Positions 9,573-19,464 of a stretch of 64,000 nucleotides of DNA are shown here, piece by piece. Position 1 is the stretch's first letter. Each line of letters begins with the position of its first letter. The DNA comes from Actinopolymorpha pittospori (lineage in GTDB: Bacteria; Actinomycetota; Actinomycetes; Propionibacteriales; Actinopolymorphaceae). Made by a program: the position numbers and the translations under genes. The DNA is taken from positions 992,001 to 1,056,000 of the forward strand of contig NZ_JADBEM010000001.1 in NCBI RefSeq assembly GCF_014873875.1, given 5' to 3'. The notes beneath the pieces were generated by a model that was not told the DNA's origin, did no database searches, and worked only from the letters and a program-made list of their open reading frames with translations.

Positions 9573-9707
9573 GGCCGTCGCTGGGCGAGGGCAGCAAAAA
9601 CTACCGGGCAGCTCAGGCGGCACGGCGTTTTGAGTGGCCCCGGTAGCAATGCAGCAGAGTCCAACGAGCCCGCCTGGCCGGGGGGTATCTGAGTTTGGAG
9701 GATGCCT

Positions 9708-9908
9708 GACCATCTCGGTTTCGCCGCATCCCATGGTGATCACCACGTCGGAGGCTCGTACGTCGTCGTTGTCGAGCAGGCGGGGCCAGTTGCCGGTGAT
9801 GTCGATGCCGACCTCGGCCATGGCTTGCACGGCGACGGGGTTGATCTGGTCGGCTGGCGGCGATCCGGTCGGAGCGGACCTGGATACGGCCTGCGGCCAG
9901 GTGTCCAC
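9708..9908 (-). pseudogene. arsC: arsenate reductase (ArsC, thioredoxin-type) internal fragment
   Basis: About 67 codons encode GSPPADQINPVAVQAM, VGIDITGNWPR and SDVVITMGCG, the central part of low-molecular-weight-phosphatase-fold ArsC. The N-terminal CxxxxxR active-site loop and the C-terminal redox cysteines are missing, and similarity stops after CGETEMV. No other ars genes are nearby. This is a remnant left by rearrangement. Confidence 0.75.
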
Positions 9909-9977
9909 ACCCCTGGGGGAGTGCTCGAGGCTGACGGCCCGCCGGGGATCCGGCGGGCCGTCGTGTCGTGCGGCGGG

Positions 9978-12773
9978 TCAGCCGTCGGAGTCCGGCGACG
10001 GCAGGTACCTGCCGGGTACTTCGGCCGGGGTCAGGACCTTCTGCTCGCCCGGGTAGGGTTTCGCCCAGCCGTGTGCCTCGTACCAGGTGAAGTGGTCCAT
10101 CTGGTCGGGGTTGGCGGAGTCGAGGACCGCGTTGGGGCCGGTCAGGTGCTGCTGCTTCTGCCAGGCCTGCCAGAGTTCGGCGACGTGCTTGTTGTCCGCG
10201 GGCACCGCCGGTGCCGCGGCTTGGGCCGGGGCGAGCGGGGCGTACTTCGCGGCCACGGTGTCCGCGCCGCAGGCCGGCGGGGTGGACAGCCCGTAGGTCA
10301 GCGGGACGCGGTTGGGCACGGCGTTGAACGGCGTGTTGTCGGCCGCTTGGGTGAAGGCGCTGCGCATCGGGGTGGCGGCGCTGTCCTTCTGGTTCATCGG
10401 CTGGATCCCGAGGATCTGCTCGATGGTGCGGATCATGGTGATCTGGGTGTAGTAGTGGCTGTCGACCGTGCCGTGCTTTGCCCACGGGCTGATGATCTGC
10501 ACCGGGCCGCGGGCGCCGTCGACGTGGTCGACGCCGTTCTGGGTGTCGTCCTCGATGACGAAGATCGCCGTGTCCTTCCACCACTTGCTGTGGGAGATGG
10601 TGTCCACGACCTTGCCGACGGCGAGGTCGTTGTCGGCGACCTGGGCGATCGCGTTGGGGGTGCCGCTCCCACCGGTGTGGTTGACAGGCAGCGCCATCAG
10701 GTTGAGGTTGGCCGGCCCGTTCGCCTCGAAGTCACGCTTCCAGAGCTCGTACCGGTACTGCTCGGAGACCGAAGTTCCCCCCCTCGGGAAGGCATGCACC
10801 GTGATGTCGTTCAGCGACGGGATCGGCGAGGAGGTGGTCGTCTTGATCGTGGTGTCCTGACCGGTCGCCTCCATGTTCTTGGCGTCGCAGTAGTAGTCCT
10901 GCCACTTCGTGCCGGCCGGGGCGGTCATGGACGAGTTGTACTCGCCGAAGACGCGCGCGGACTTCCCGGCCGCCGCGGCGCCGGTCCACAGGAAGCCGGA
11001 CCGTTGGTGGCCCAGAGCGTCGTCGTTGGAGCCGTAGCTGCGCTCGTACTCCCCGGCCTGGGACTCGACGTACTCGGGGTTGTCGGCCTGCATCAGCCAG
11101 TTGTGTCCCTCGGCGGAGTTGGTGCCGACGTCGTAGGTGTTGTCATAGAGCCCGAACTGCCGCGCCAGTGCGTGCTGGTTCGGGGTCACGTCCTGGCCGA
11201 ACTGCGCCAGCGAGGGGTCGCCGTTACCGCGCGGGTCGTCGCCGAACACCTGGTCGTAGGTCCGGTTCTCCTTGACGATCAGGAAGACGTGCTTGATCGT
11301 CGATGGGTCACCGAGTCGCTTGGGGACCGGCACGGGCGCCACGTTGGCGCCGCTGCGCGCCTGCACGGAGGTGTTGTCCCAGCCGTTTTGGTGGAAGACC
11401 GTTTCCGTGGCGGCGGCGATCTTGGAGTCGCTGGGTAGGGTGAACCGCAGCAGCGTGCCGGTCGCGTCGTGGGTGTTGTGGCCGGTGGCCGGCGTGGTGC
11501 CGGGCCCCTTGTCGATGGTGCGCTCGGGCCCGCGCGCGCCGATGCCGCGCAGGTTGGTGACGAGCACCTCCTCGCCGACGGTGGTCACGTTCTCCGGGTA
11601 GTAGTCCATGGGCAGCAGACCGACGTAGCTGACCGGCTCCTGCGGGCTCGTGTAGCGGTAGACGGCGACCGCGTTCGCCCGGCCGAGGGTGACCAGCAGG
11701 TGCCCGTCGTCTGTGAGGGTGACGCCGTTGGGGTGGTAGCCGACAGTGGCCTTCGGCCACGGCTGGGTCGCGATGGTCTGGACCACCTCGTCCTTGGAGG
11801 TGTCGATGACGCTGACGTCGTCGCTGCCGGTGTTCGTGACGAACAGCGCCCCGTCGGCGGCGTGCAGCGCGGTCGGGTGCACGCCGACGTCGATACTCGA
11901 GACGGCGGCGGCCGGGTCGGTCACGTTGATGACGCTCACGGTGCCGGTGGTGGTGGCGCCGGTGTCCGGGTCGGCGGGCACCTGGGTGCCGTAGGAGTTC
12001 AGCGCGGTGTCGCCGTCCTTCGCCGGGCGCCCGCCCTCGTTGCTCACGTACAGCTTCTTGCCGACCAGCACCGTGTCCCGCGGCGCGTTGCCCACCGCCC
12101 AGCTCTGCTGGATCGCACCGGTCGCGGGATCCATCGCCACCACACGGTTCTGGCCGTTGACGGCGGCGTACACGGTGGAGCCGTCAGGTGAGAAGACCGC
12201 CTTGGCGGGCACCGCGTGCTTCGACCCCTGCGCCGCGATTGTGATGAACGTCGGGGCGCCGAGGGTGCCGTCGGCGTTGACCGGGAAGCGGTCGTAGCCG
12301 TTGATTTGAGCCATCCACAGAGTCTTGCCGTCGGGAGAGTAGGTCGGCCCCTCCTGCCCGACGTTGTTGTTGTCGACGTGCAGGCCGGCGTCCGCGGAGG
12401 TCCCGGCCTGCTGCAGCACCTTGTAGTTCTTCAGGTCGACGATGGTGAGAGCGATCGACCGGTCGGTGGTCAGCGCCGCCAGGTAGCGGCCGTCCGGGCT
12501 GACCGTGGAGGAGAGCAGCTTTCCGTTGTTGACGAGCAGCCGCTCACCGACCGGGGCGATGGCTTGGTCGCTGGGCAGCAGCAGGCCCTGACCGGTCGAC
12601 TCACCGACGCGGTGGGTGCCGAACGCCTCGGTCGAGGCGTAGGCGATGCCCCCGCCGGCGACGGCGAGAACAGCCGTGCCGGCCGCGAGAACGCGAATCC
12701 GACGGCCGGCGCGTCCAGCGAAGAGCCCAAGACGGCCCTCGGTGACGCGTCGGCGCTGTCGCGTGACGTGCAT
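9978..12773 (-). CDS. secreted bifunctional YncE-like beta-propeller / alkaline-phosphatase-superfamily protein
   Basis: The 931-residue protein starts with a basic region and signal sequence (residues 20-50, ending ..GIAYASTEAFG). Residues about 60-470 form a seven-bladed YncE/YVTN-type propeller (SPDGRYLAAL, YSPDGKTLWMA, FSPDGSTVYAAV, HPNGVTL). Residues about 500-800 are a phosphoesterase of the alkaline phosphatase/phospholipase C superfamily: IVKENRTYDQVFGD, SAEGHNWL, FVIEDDTQNGVDHVDGARG. This fusion is common in actinobacteria and is extracellular; the substrate is unknown. A GGAAGGGA ribosome-binding site precedes the ATG. Confidence 0.92.
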   Translation of the reverse strand: MHVTRQRRRVTEGRLGLFAGRAGRRIRVLAAGTAVLAVAGGGIAYASTEAFGTHRVGESTGQGLLLPSDQAIAPVGERLLVNNGKLLSSTVSPDGRYLAALTTDRSIALTIVDLKNYKVLQQAGTSADAGLHVDNNNVGQEGPTYSPDGKTLWMAQINGYDRFPVNADGTLGAPTFITIAAQGSKHAVPAKAVFSPDGSTVYAAVNGQNRVVAMDPATGAIQQSWAVGNAPRDTVLVGKKLYVSNEGGRPAKDGDTALNSYGTQVPADPDTGATTTGTVSVINVTDPAAAVSSIDVGVHPTALHAADGALFVTNTGSDDVSVIDTSKDEVVQTIATQPWPKATVGYHPNGVTLTDDGHLLVTLGRANAVAVYRYTSPQEPVSYVGLLPMDYYPENVTTVGEEVLVTNLRGIGARGPERTIDKGPGTTPATGHNTHDATGTLLRFTLPSDSKIAAATETVFHQNGWDNTSVQARSGANVAPVPVPKRLGDPSTIKHVFLIVKENRTYDQVFGDDPRGNGDPSLAQFGQDVTPNQHALARQFGLYDNTYDVGTNSAEGHNWLMQADNPEYVESQAGEYERSYGSNDDALGHQRSGFLWTGAAAAGKSARVFGEYNSSMTAPAGTKWQDYYCDAKNMEATGQDTTIKTTTSSPIPSLNDITVHAFPRGGTSVSEQYRYELWKRDFEANGPANLNLMALPVNHTGGSGTPNAIAQVADNDLAVGKVVDTISHSKWWKDTAIFVIEDDTQNGVDHVDGARGPVQIISPWAKHGTVDSHYYTQITMIRTIEQILGIQPMNQKDSAATPMRSAFTQAADNTPFNAVPNRVPLTYGLSTPPACGADTVAAKYAPLAPAQAAAPAVPADNKHVAELWQAWQKQQHLTGPNAVLDSANPDQMDHFTWYEAHGWAKPYPGEQKVLTPAEVPGRYLPSPDSDG

Positions 12774-13450
12774 GAATCATCCCTTCCGGGAACTGGCGAG
12801 CAGGTCGACGTTCCCGTCGAACTGCCACAGGGTTGAGGAGCTGCCAAGGGTTTGGGTGCGTCCCCGGCCGGGGTCCGCACCTGGAACCAGCCGTTCACTC
12901 CTTCGGTCCGTCGCCGTCGGTGATGTACAGCCCGTCTGCGGTGACGTTGAGCCTGGTAGATGGTGGTGCGGACGGCCTCCACGCTGGGAGAGATCCTGGA
13001 TCTGCGTGGTGGCGCGAGTTTCCGGTCGTCGGCGACGTTGGTGAGCCCGCCTGTTCCGGCTCGTCGTGCGAACATCGCCGAAGGACTTCGCGGTGCCACG
13101 AGCCGGACCGCGGAGTTCTGTCCGTTTCTGTCCCTTTTAGCCTTTTTGGCAGCAACAAAGAACGTAGAGATCGCGGTTTGCGTTGAAGGCGCGAGCAGAC
13201 GAACGTTCGGCAAATGCCGTGCGACCCGCGGTGAACTCCCCTGGACAACAACGTGAGGTGTCGGCGACCCCAAACGGTCAGAGGACGGCGCCAGCCATTT
13301 GGCCGGAGACCAGCGGGCCGCCGATTCCGATGGGCGTGGTGGGCAGGCCATCGGAAGTTGTGGCCGGCGTGGAAACTCGGTGGCGCAAGCTGTCTGTGGC
13401 CTCAGCGCTGCAGCCGGCAGGCGGCATATCCATTGGCCCGCCGGTAGTCG
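12774..13450. other. intergenic region without recognised gene
   Basis: About 680 bases upstream of the YncE/phosphoesterase gene. The promoter of that gene should be here. Minus-strand frames near 12895-13251 and plus-strand frames near 12960-13256 are open but have no recognisable family. Confidence 0.45.
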
Positions 13451-13550
13451 TTATGCCATGTCCCGAAAGGTCGATCGGTGCAGCAGCGCCGCCACCGTGA
13501 CGGTCTCCGACGACCCTGAGCGATTCTTGGCGACGATCAGGTAAGCCTCG
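13451..13550 (-). pseudogene. replicative DNA helicase (DnaB) C-terminal fragment
   Basis: The last ~30 codons before the stop read YLIVAKNRSGSSETVTVA then LHRSTFRDMA, matching the C-terminal end of DnaB-type helicases (IVAKHRxGPxxTVxVAF...YSRFxDMA). Nothing of the ATPase domain remains upstream. It could come from a chromosomal or a phage dnaB. Confidence 0.55.
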
Positions 13551-13654
13551 CTTGTCGCTGACCAGAGGCCTGGCAGTCCCTCGTGAGATAGGGCAGTGAG
13601 CCGTTCCCGAGAGAGCGCCCGCGCGAGCGCCCGCTGCAGCGGCGCAACGACGCG

Positions 13655-13921
13655 GTGAGGCCGAAGGCCATCGCGTATCGATTGCACCCAAGCGCGGTTG
13701 AGGCTTTCCGCGACGCGCTGGAGCGCATCGCACGCCCGTCGTGGTTCGTCTTCAGCGACGAGGACCTCAACATCCCGGTCGCCCTGCACAGCTTCATGGC
13801 GGACCGGGCCGGCGCCAAGGGGATACGCGAGGTGCCCGGCGCGTCCCACGCGCTCAGCGTCTCCCAGCCCGAAGCCGTGACAGCCTCGATCCTCGAGGCC
13901 GCGCACGCGGTCGCAGCCTAA
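13655..13921 (+). pseudogene. alpha/beta-hydrolase C-terminal fragment
   Basis: The frame encodes ERIARPSWFVFSDEDLNIP, then MADRAGAK and VPGASHALSVSQPEAV. These are the acid-residue strand and catalytic-His loop (GASH) of actinobacterial alpha/beta hydrolases. The nucleophile elbow and oxyanion region are absent, so this is a 3' remnant beside the DnaB remnant. Confidence 0.65.
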
Positions 13922-14228
13922 ACAGGTCCAGCGGTGAGGTCCCCGGAACCGCCACCAGGGACCTCACCCAACAGAACCTAGACGACCGACCTGCGTGGTC
14001 AAGGACCGTCGATTGGCCGCCGCTCGGGCGGCGAGCCGGTTGGACGTTGCCGAACGGCCGCGGATCGCGTCTTGGGTTCGCTGCCGAACTCACCGTCGCC
14101 ATCAACAGCGACGAGCTCGACCCTGGCTCCGTATCGAGGACCGGCCGGGCCGGGCGATGCTCCTTGGTGGTCGGGTAGCTGCGGCAGGTGCCGGGTCGGG
14201 CACAGCCTGACCCGGCATCGGTCGTGCA
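13922..14228. other. intergenic region
   Basis: About 300 bases between the hydrolase remnant and the end of the ABC permease gene. No gene was recognised. Confidence 0.4.
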
Positions 14229-15275
14229 TCAGCTGCGGAAACGGCGGATGCGGTAGAACGCGTACCCGCACAGGAGCGCCGCGACAAAGGCGTACACGGC
14301 AAGCTCCCACCATTGGAACGTCCAGTAGCGGCCGCCCGGCAGGTAGGTGACGACCTCGTGGTAGGTCGCACCCACCCCGGCGACGCAGTCGTGCATACGC
14401 TGCATGGCCTCCGCCGGAACCTGGCGGGCCGGGCCGCCGCCGTTGCCCTGCCCGATCGTCGGGCAGGTCGCCTGCAGCACCTGGTCGGTGAGCGGATGCC
14501 CGGTGGCGTCGACAATGCGGACGGACCGGATCCACGCGTTCGGGATGTTCGGCGGCTCCGGCTGCAGGGTGGCCTGCGGGATACCCAGAAGGATGTTCCC
14601 GCCCGAGCCGTATCCGGTCCTGTCAGGATCGAGCTCCATGGTCGCCACCTGCCTAGCGACGGCCAGCGGCCGGATCCACTGGGTCACGATGATCCGGACG
14701 ACCAGCAGACCGGCCAACGTCAGGGCCATCGCCGCCAGTGTCCGGCGAGTGACCAGACCGGTGGTCACGCCGAGCGTGAAGGCGAACAGCGCGTACCCGA
14801 CCGGTACGACGTCGCGTTGGTCGAACGTGCCGTACACCGCCGCCGCTGCGTGGTCCAGCGGAGCGGCCCACCACGTGACGAGCGCGCTGAGCGCTCCGGT
14901 GACCACAAGGGTTGCGGTACCGGCGACGGCCAGCTTGACCGCCAGCCAGCGGGTCCGGCTGATGCTCTGGGTCCAGACCAGCCGATGGGTACCGGCTTCG
15001 AACTCCCGGGCCACCAATGGCGCGCCCCAGAACGCGCCGATGAGGGCGGGTGCAACGATCACGAGGAGACCGAGCGCAGTACGCAGGGCCGCATCGCTGT
15101 GTGCGAACGCGGCGAGAGCCGTGCAGCCGGGATCCGATCCGCAGGCACGCCGTGCGGCGGCGGCCGCAGCGGCCACATACGGCCGGGTCGCCAGGACCAC
15201 GACGGCGACGGCGACGAGGCCGATCGCGGCGGTCCAGGTCGAGGCCCGGAACTGGCGAAGTGCAAGCCGGATCAT
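14229..15275 (-). CDS. ABC-2 type transporter permease
   Basis: The 348-residue integral membrane protein has an N-terminal helix (residues 15-40), a large extracytoplasmic loop, a helix bundle at about 85-240 (including GLLVIVAPALIGAFWGAPL and the REFEAGTHRLVWTQSISR segment typical of actinobacterial ABC-2 permeases) and a final helix near 320-340. It should pair with the ATPase at 15454-16179, 178 bases upstream on the same strand. The divergent two-component genes suggest an exporter induced by an envelope-acting compound. Confidence 0.88.
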   Translation of the reverse strand: MIRLALRQFRASTWTAAIGLVAVAVVVLATRPYVAAAAAAARRACGSDPGCTALAAFAHSDAALRTALGLLVIVAPALIGAFWGAPLVAREFEAGTHRLVWTQSISRTRWLAVKLAVAGTATLVVTGALSALVTWWAAPLDHAAAAVYGTFDQRDVVPVGYALFAFTLGVTTGLVTRRTLAAMALTLAGLLVVRIIVTQWIRPLAVARQVATMELDPDRTGYGSGGNILLGIPQATLQPEPPNIPNAWIRSVRIVDATGHPLTDQVLQATCPTIGQGNGGGPARQVPAEAMQRMHDCVAGVGATYHEVVTYLPGGRYWTFQWWELAVYAFVAALLCGYAFYRIRRFRS

Positions 15276-15453
15276 GCGATCTCCCGGGTTGTCGTGGCGA
15301 TGATGATCAACTTGATGCGGACAGCTGCCGAGAACCGGTGCGGACCGAGCCGGATCATGCGGCGGGCGGTGACCCGGAACGGGCGGCGACCGGCCAGGGT
15401 CATTCCGCCAGCCGAAAGCTCACAAGGGGCGGGCGGGCGGCGACAGAATCGGA

Positions 15454-16179
15454 TCATCGGGTCGCGTGCCCTTCCCCAGATGCCCGGCCGAGCTCGTCGA
15501 GGACCACGCGCTCCAGCTCGGCCGGGTTGGTGCACAGCTCCGCGATCGCGGCGGCAAGACGGATCCGGCCGCCGGCGAGCACCACCACATGGGTACAGAC
15601 GTGGGCCAGGTCGGCGACCAGGTGCGTGGAGAGCACGACCGCGGTACCGGTGGCCGTGGCCGCGGCCGCCGTCTCGTCCAGGAACGCGCGGCGCGCGAGC
15701 GGGTCGAGGCTGGCCACCGGTTCATCGAGTACCAGCAGGTCGGGCCGTTTCGACAGGGCAAGCGTGAGCGCCAACTGGGCACGCTGGCCACCAGAGAGCC
15801 GGCCGGCCCGCTGCCGCAGCCGCAGTCCCAACCGGTCGACCCGTTCCGCCGCGGCGGGCGCGTCCCAACGGTGCGGGTTGAGCCCACCGCCCATGCTCAG
15901 GTGGTCGGCGACGGTCAAGCCGGCGTACGTCGGAGCGTCCTGCGCGACGAAACCGACCCGCCCGGACCGCATCGCCGCGTCGGGTGTCCCGCCGAGCACC
16001 CGGACGGCACCCGCCGTCGGGCCTAGCAGGCCCACGATCAGCTGCAGCAGCGTCGTCTTACCGGCGCCGTTCGGCCCCACAAGACCGACGATCGCGCTCT
16101 CCGGCACGGCCAGCGTGCAGTCATACAACGCCCACCGCCGCCGGTAGCGCTTGGCGAGGGCCTCGGTCTCCAGGATCAT
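15454..16179 (-). CDS. ABC transporter ATP-binding protein
   Basis: A 241-residue nucleotide-binding subunit with Walker A GPNGAGKTT, Q-loop FVAQD, signature LSGGQRAQ, Walker B LLVLDEPVASLD and the H-loop STH. It powers the downstream ABC-2 permease. It starts 87 bases from the divergent response regulator, so the spacer probably holds both promoters. Confidence 0.93.
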   Translation of the reverse strand: MILETEALAKRYRRRWALYDCTLAVPESAIVGLVGPNGAGKTTLLQLIVGLLGPTAGAVRVLGGTPDAAMRSGRVGFVAQDAPTYAGLTVADHLSMGGGLNPHRWDAPAAAERVDRLGLRLRQRAGRLSGGQRAQLALTLALSKRPDLLVLDEPVASLDPLARRAFLDETAAAATATGTAVVLSTHLVADLAHVCTHVVVLAGGRIRLAAAIAELCTNPAELERVVLDELGRASGEGHATR

Positions 16180-16266
16180 GCGTCGAGTTCTACGCCGGGA
16201 CCGGTGACAACCCGGTCACAAGCCGACGTCACCCCGCTGTCACCGGCGGGCTGACATGCTGGGCCG

Positions 16267-16926
16267 ATGCGGGTACTGGTCGTCGAGGACCACGAGTTGC
16301 TCGCCCGGACGATCGGAACCGGGCTGCGCCATGCGGGCATGGCCGTGGACGTCGTCACCGACGGCGGCGAAGCGTTGGAACGACTGGACCTCGCGCCCTA
16401 CGACGTGCTGGTGCTCGATCGCGACCTGCCCACCGTCTCCGGTGACGACCTCTGCCGGCGCGTCGGCCAGCGTGGGCTACCCGCGCGGATCCTGATGCTC
16501 ACTGCGGCCGGCGCGCTCGCCGACCGGGTAAACGGCCTCGATCTCGGTGCGGATGACTACCTGACCAAGCCGTTCGATTTCCCGGAATTGGTAGCGCGGG
16601 TCCGGGCGCTGGGCCGCCGATCCGGCCCACCGGTACCGCCGGTGCTGCGCTGCGCCGACGTGGAACTGGACCCGGCCCGCCGGACCGCCACCCGCGCCGG
16701 GCGACCGGTGGCGCTCAGCCCCAAGGAGTTCGCACTCCTGGCGTACCTGCTGGCTCGCCCCGGTCGAGTGGTGTCTGCGGAGGAACTCCTCGACCACGTC
16801 TGGGACGAGGCCGCCAACCCGTTCACCACCACGGTCAAGACCACGCTCGGCCGGCTGCGGGCCAAGCTCGGCGAGCCGCCGATCATCACGACGGTCCGTG
16901 AGGGCGGCTACCGTGCCGGCGACTGA
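16267..16926 (+). CDS. OmpR/PhoB-family response regulator
   Basis: The 219-residue protein has a receiver domain (acidic pair VVEDHE, phospho-acceptor Asp in VLDRDLP, Thr in LMLTA, Lys in TKPFD) and a C-terminal winged helix (LSPKEFALLAYLL, VSAEELLDHVWDE, VKTTLGRLRAKL). It probably activates the divergent ABC transporter operon after phosphorylation by the downstream kinase, whose start it overlaps. Confidence 0.94.
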   Translation: MRVLVVEDHELLARTIGTGLRHAGMAVDVVTDGGEALERLDLAPYDVLVLDRDLPTVSGDDLCRRVGQRGLPARILMLTAAGALADRVNGLDLGADDYLTKPFDFPELVARVRALGRRSGPPVPPVLRCADVELDPARRTATRAGRPVALSPKEFALLAYLLARPGRVVSAEELLDHVWDEAANPFTTTVKTTLGRLRAKLGEPPIITTVREGGYRAGD

Positions 16927-17986
16927 CCGGCCGCGGCTGCGCACCCGGCTTGCGCTGCTGTACGCCACAGCGGCGGTCATCCTCGGGGCCCTACTGCTGG
17001 CCGTCGTCGGCCTGGGCGCCTGGAGCGGCCGGTCCACCCACGAGGTCGGCACCACGGTTGGCGCAGTGCCCGCGAACAACACCGGGACTGTGCTGATATC
17101 GGTCGTCGTGGGACTGATCGTGGTAGCGCTCGCCGCCGGTCCGATCGGGTGGGCGTTCGCCGGGCGGGCGGTACGCCCGCTCCGGGAACTCACGACCGCC
17201 GCCGAGGACGCCGCTGCGGACCGATTGCCGGGTCACGGCGAGCTCGGCCGATACCAGGAGTTCGCCGACCTCTCCGCCACCCTGACCGGCCTATACGCCC
17301 GGCTCAACGCCGCATACGCCGCACAACGCCGCTTCGTCGCCGATGCGTCGCACGAGCTGCGGACACCGCTGACCGTCCAGCGTGCGTTGATCCAGGTCGC
17401 TCTCGCCGATCCGGACGCCGACGCGAGGTCGTTGCGCGCCGTGTGCGAGGAACTGCTGCGCATCGGGGACCAGCAAGAGCGGCTGGTCGCGGCGCTGCTG
17501 GCGCTGGCGCAGGGCGAGCAGCGTCCGGTCGCCACCGAACCGGTCGATCTGGCTGTGCTCGCCTCGGAGGCCTTGACCACACGCGGGTCAGCGGCAGCTG
17601 AGCATGACCTCACCATTCGTACGAACATCCAGCGAGCCGTCGTGGCACGTGCCGATCCGATGCTGCTCGCCAGCCTGATCGGCAACCTGCTGGACAACGC
17701 GATCCGCTACAACATCGACGGCGGCGGGATCGATATCGCGACGCGCCAGGTCGGGCCGCGTGCGGTGCTCACGATCAGCAATACCGGTCCGATCGTGCCG
17801 ACGGACGCGGTCGACCGGATCTTGCAGCCGTTCCAGCGCCTCACTGCGCTCCGGACGCAGAACGAGAGCACCGGCCTAGGTCTGGCGATCGTGCGCGCCA
17901 TCGCCGGCAGCCACCAGGCGGATCTGCACGTGCTTCCGAACCCGGACGGTGGGCTCACCGTGAGGGTCACCTTCGCCACAGCCTGA
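16913..17986 (+). CDS. sensor histidine kinase
   Basis: From GTG 16913 the product is 357 residues: two membrane helices (about 14-40 and 57-80) flanking a very short extracytoplasmic loop, a HAMP linker, HisKA box FVADASHELRTPL, N box LLDNAIRYNI and G2 box STGLGLAIV. GAGGGCGG precedes this GTG; an earlier in-frame GTG at 16898 is possible. The small external loop points to sensing within the membrane, as in antibiotic-responsive kinases. It overlaps the regulator gene by 14 bases. Confidence 0.92.
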   Translation: MPATDRPRLRTRLALLYATAAVILGALLLAVVGLGAWSGRSTHEVGTTVGAVPANNTGTVLISVVVGLIVVALAAGPIGWAFAGRAVRPLRELTTAAEDAAADRLPGHGELGRYQEFADLSATLTGLYARLNAAYAAQRRFVADASHELRTPLTVQRALIQVALADPDADARSLRAVCEELLRIGDQQERLVAALLALAQGEQRPVATEPVDLAVLASEALTTRGSAAAEHDLTIRTNIQRAVVARADPMLLASLIGNLLDNAIRYNIDGGGIDIATRQVGPRAVLTISNTGPIVPTDAVDRILQPFQRLTALRTQNESTGLGLAIVRAIAGSHQADLHVLPNPDGGLTVRVTFATA

Positions 17987-18061
17987 TGGCGCCACCAGCG
18001 TTCGCGGAGGCGACACACTCCCGACGGGCGCGGTGGGTCGTCGCCGAAGTCAGGTGCGCTG

Positions 18062-19441
18062 TCAGTGGGTCGCGGTCGCGTACCCGACGGCCTCAGCCCC
18101 TAGGAACTCGTCGCGCTGGGGCACTCTCCCGGTGGGCGCTGGGCCATCGCTGGAGATGAGCGGGAAGACGACCTCGATCTCCAGACCACCGGCCGGCCTG
18201 GACCGCGCGGTCACGGCGGCGTGGTGAGTGGTGGCGATGGCCTGGACGATGGACAGGCCGAGGCCGTGCCCGTCGGTGTGACTGGTCCGGTCCGCGCCGA
18301 GCCGGTGGAAGGGCTCGACGAGCCGGTCCACCTCCTCCGGAGGCACAAAGGGGCCGCTGTTGGTGACCGACATGACGGCGTGCCCATCACTGATACGAGT
18401 GGCCACCGCGATCCAGCCGGGCGAGATGTTGTGGCGGATGGCGTTGTCCACCAGGTTGGCGATCAACTGCCGGACCAGACGCCGGTCACCGGCCGCGAGC
18501 GCGGGACGGAGCCTGGCGTCCACGTCGAGCCGCAGCTCCCCAACAGCCGCCTGACGCGCCACCAGAATGTCGTCCGCGAGCGCCGCGAGGTCGAACGTCT
18601 CGTACCTGTCGAGACCCACCTGCCCCTTGGCGAGAGTGAGGAGCGCCTCGATCAGCTGTTCCTGCTGCCGCCCGGAGGCGAGGACCCGTTCGTGGGCAAC
18701 CCGGAGGGTGTGGAGGCTCGCATCGGGGTCGGCGAGGGCGACCTGGGCGAGGACGCGTTGCCGGGCCAGCGGGGTGCGCAGTTCGTGGGAGGCGTTCGCG
18801 ACGAACCGGCGTTGCGCCTGGAACGCCGCCTCCAGCCTGGCCAGTAGCCCGTCGAAGGTGTCGCCGAGCTCCTTCAGCTCATCGTCCGGGCCATCGAGGG
18901 CGAGCCGATCGTGCAGGCTGGTCGCGGAGATGTTCCGCACGGTGGTGGTGATGGTGCGGAGCTTGCGGAGTACACGGCCGGCGATGAACCAGCCGAGCAC
19001 GATGGAGAGTACGGACATGACGGCCAGGGCGATCCCCGACTGGGTTAGGAGCCTGCGCAGTTCGGCGTCGTGCTGGTGGAGCGCCTGCTGCTTGAGCTGT
19101 GCGGCCTGTGCCTGGGCCTGCTGCGGGGTGAGGCCCTCCAGGTTCGGGCCCTGAATCTGGATCCGCTGCTCGGTCGGCCCGCCGCCCTCCTGCGACGTCG
19201 CCCCCTTCCCGCTGTACATGCCGCGAAGCGCCAGGTCACCGCTCTGGCCCTCGAAGATGATCCCGGCGGTGGCGTTGACGACGAGCAGGTACGTCACGGC
19301 CAGCAACGCGGCGCCCGAGACCAGGAAAAGCCCGCCGTAGAGCATGGTGAGCCGCAGCCGCACCGTACGCCGGGGCAACCGTGCGAGCCCGGCCCCGGCG
19401 AGACGGGCGAGCCGTCCGGAGATCCTGCGGTGTCCAAGCAT
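18062..19441 (-). CDS. sensor histidine kinase
   Basis: The 459-residue kinase has helix 1 at about 30-52, an extracytoplasmic domain of about 95 residues rich in Gln/Ala (HQHDAELR), helix 2 at about 152-175, HAMP, HisKA FVANASHELRTPL, N box NLVDNAIRHNI and G box GHGLGLSIV. It follows its regulator gene by 23 bases and converges on the first two-component pair, with only 75 bases between the stops. Confidence 0.93.
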   Translation of the reverse strand: MLGHRRISGRLARLAGAGLARLPRRTVRLRLTMLYGGLFLVSGAALLAVTYLLVVNATAGIIFEGQSGDLALRGMYSGKGATSQEGGGPTEQRIQIQGPNLEGLTPQQAQAQAAQLKQQALHQHDAELRRLLTQSGIALAVMSVLSIVLGWFIAGRVLRKLRTITTTVRNISATSLHDRLALDGPDDELKELGDTFDGLLARLEAAFQAQRRFVANASHELRTPLARQRVLAQVALADPDASLHTLRVAHERVLASGRQQEQLIEALLTLAKGQVGLDRYETFDLAALADDILVARQAAVGELRLDVDARLRPALAAGDRRLVRQLIANLVDNAIRHNISPGWIAVATRISDGHAVMSVTNSGPFVPPEEVDRLVEPFHRLGADRTSHTDGHGLGLSIVQAIATTHHAAVTARSRPAGGLEIEVVFPLISSDGPAPTGRVPQRDEFLGAEAVGYATATH

Positions 19442-19464
19442 GACGGCTCCTCTGGCTGCGACCT

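Noticed and set aside
9702..11438. Long plus-strand open frame opposite the YncE/phosphoesterase gene
   Set aside because: It is a high-GC antisense shadow: composition is Val/Gly/Arg/Asp repeats with no domain, while the minus strand encodes a clear two-domain protein.
15276..15453. Separate small gene between the ABC ATPase and permease
   Set aside because: A 43-codon frame exists but lacks a ribosome-binding site and recognisable content; treated as spacer.
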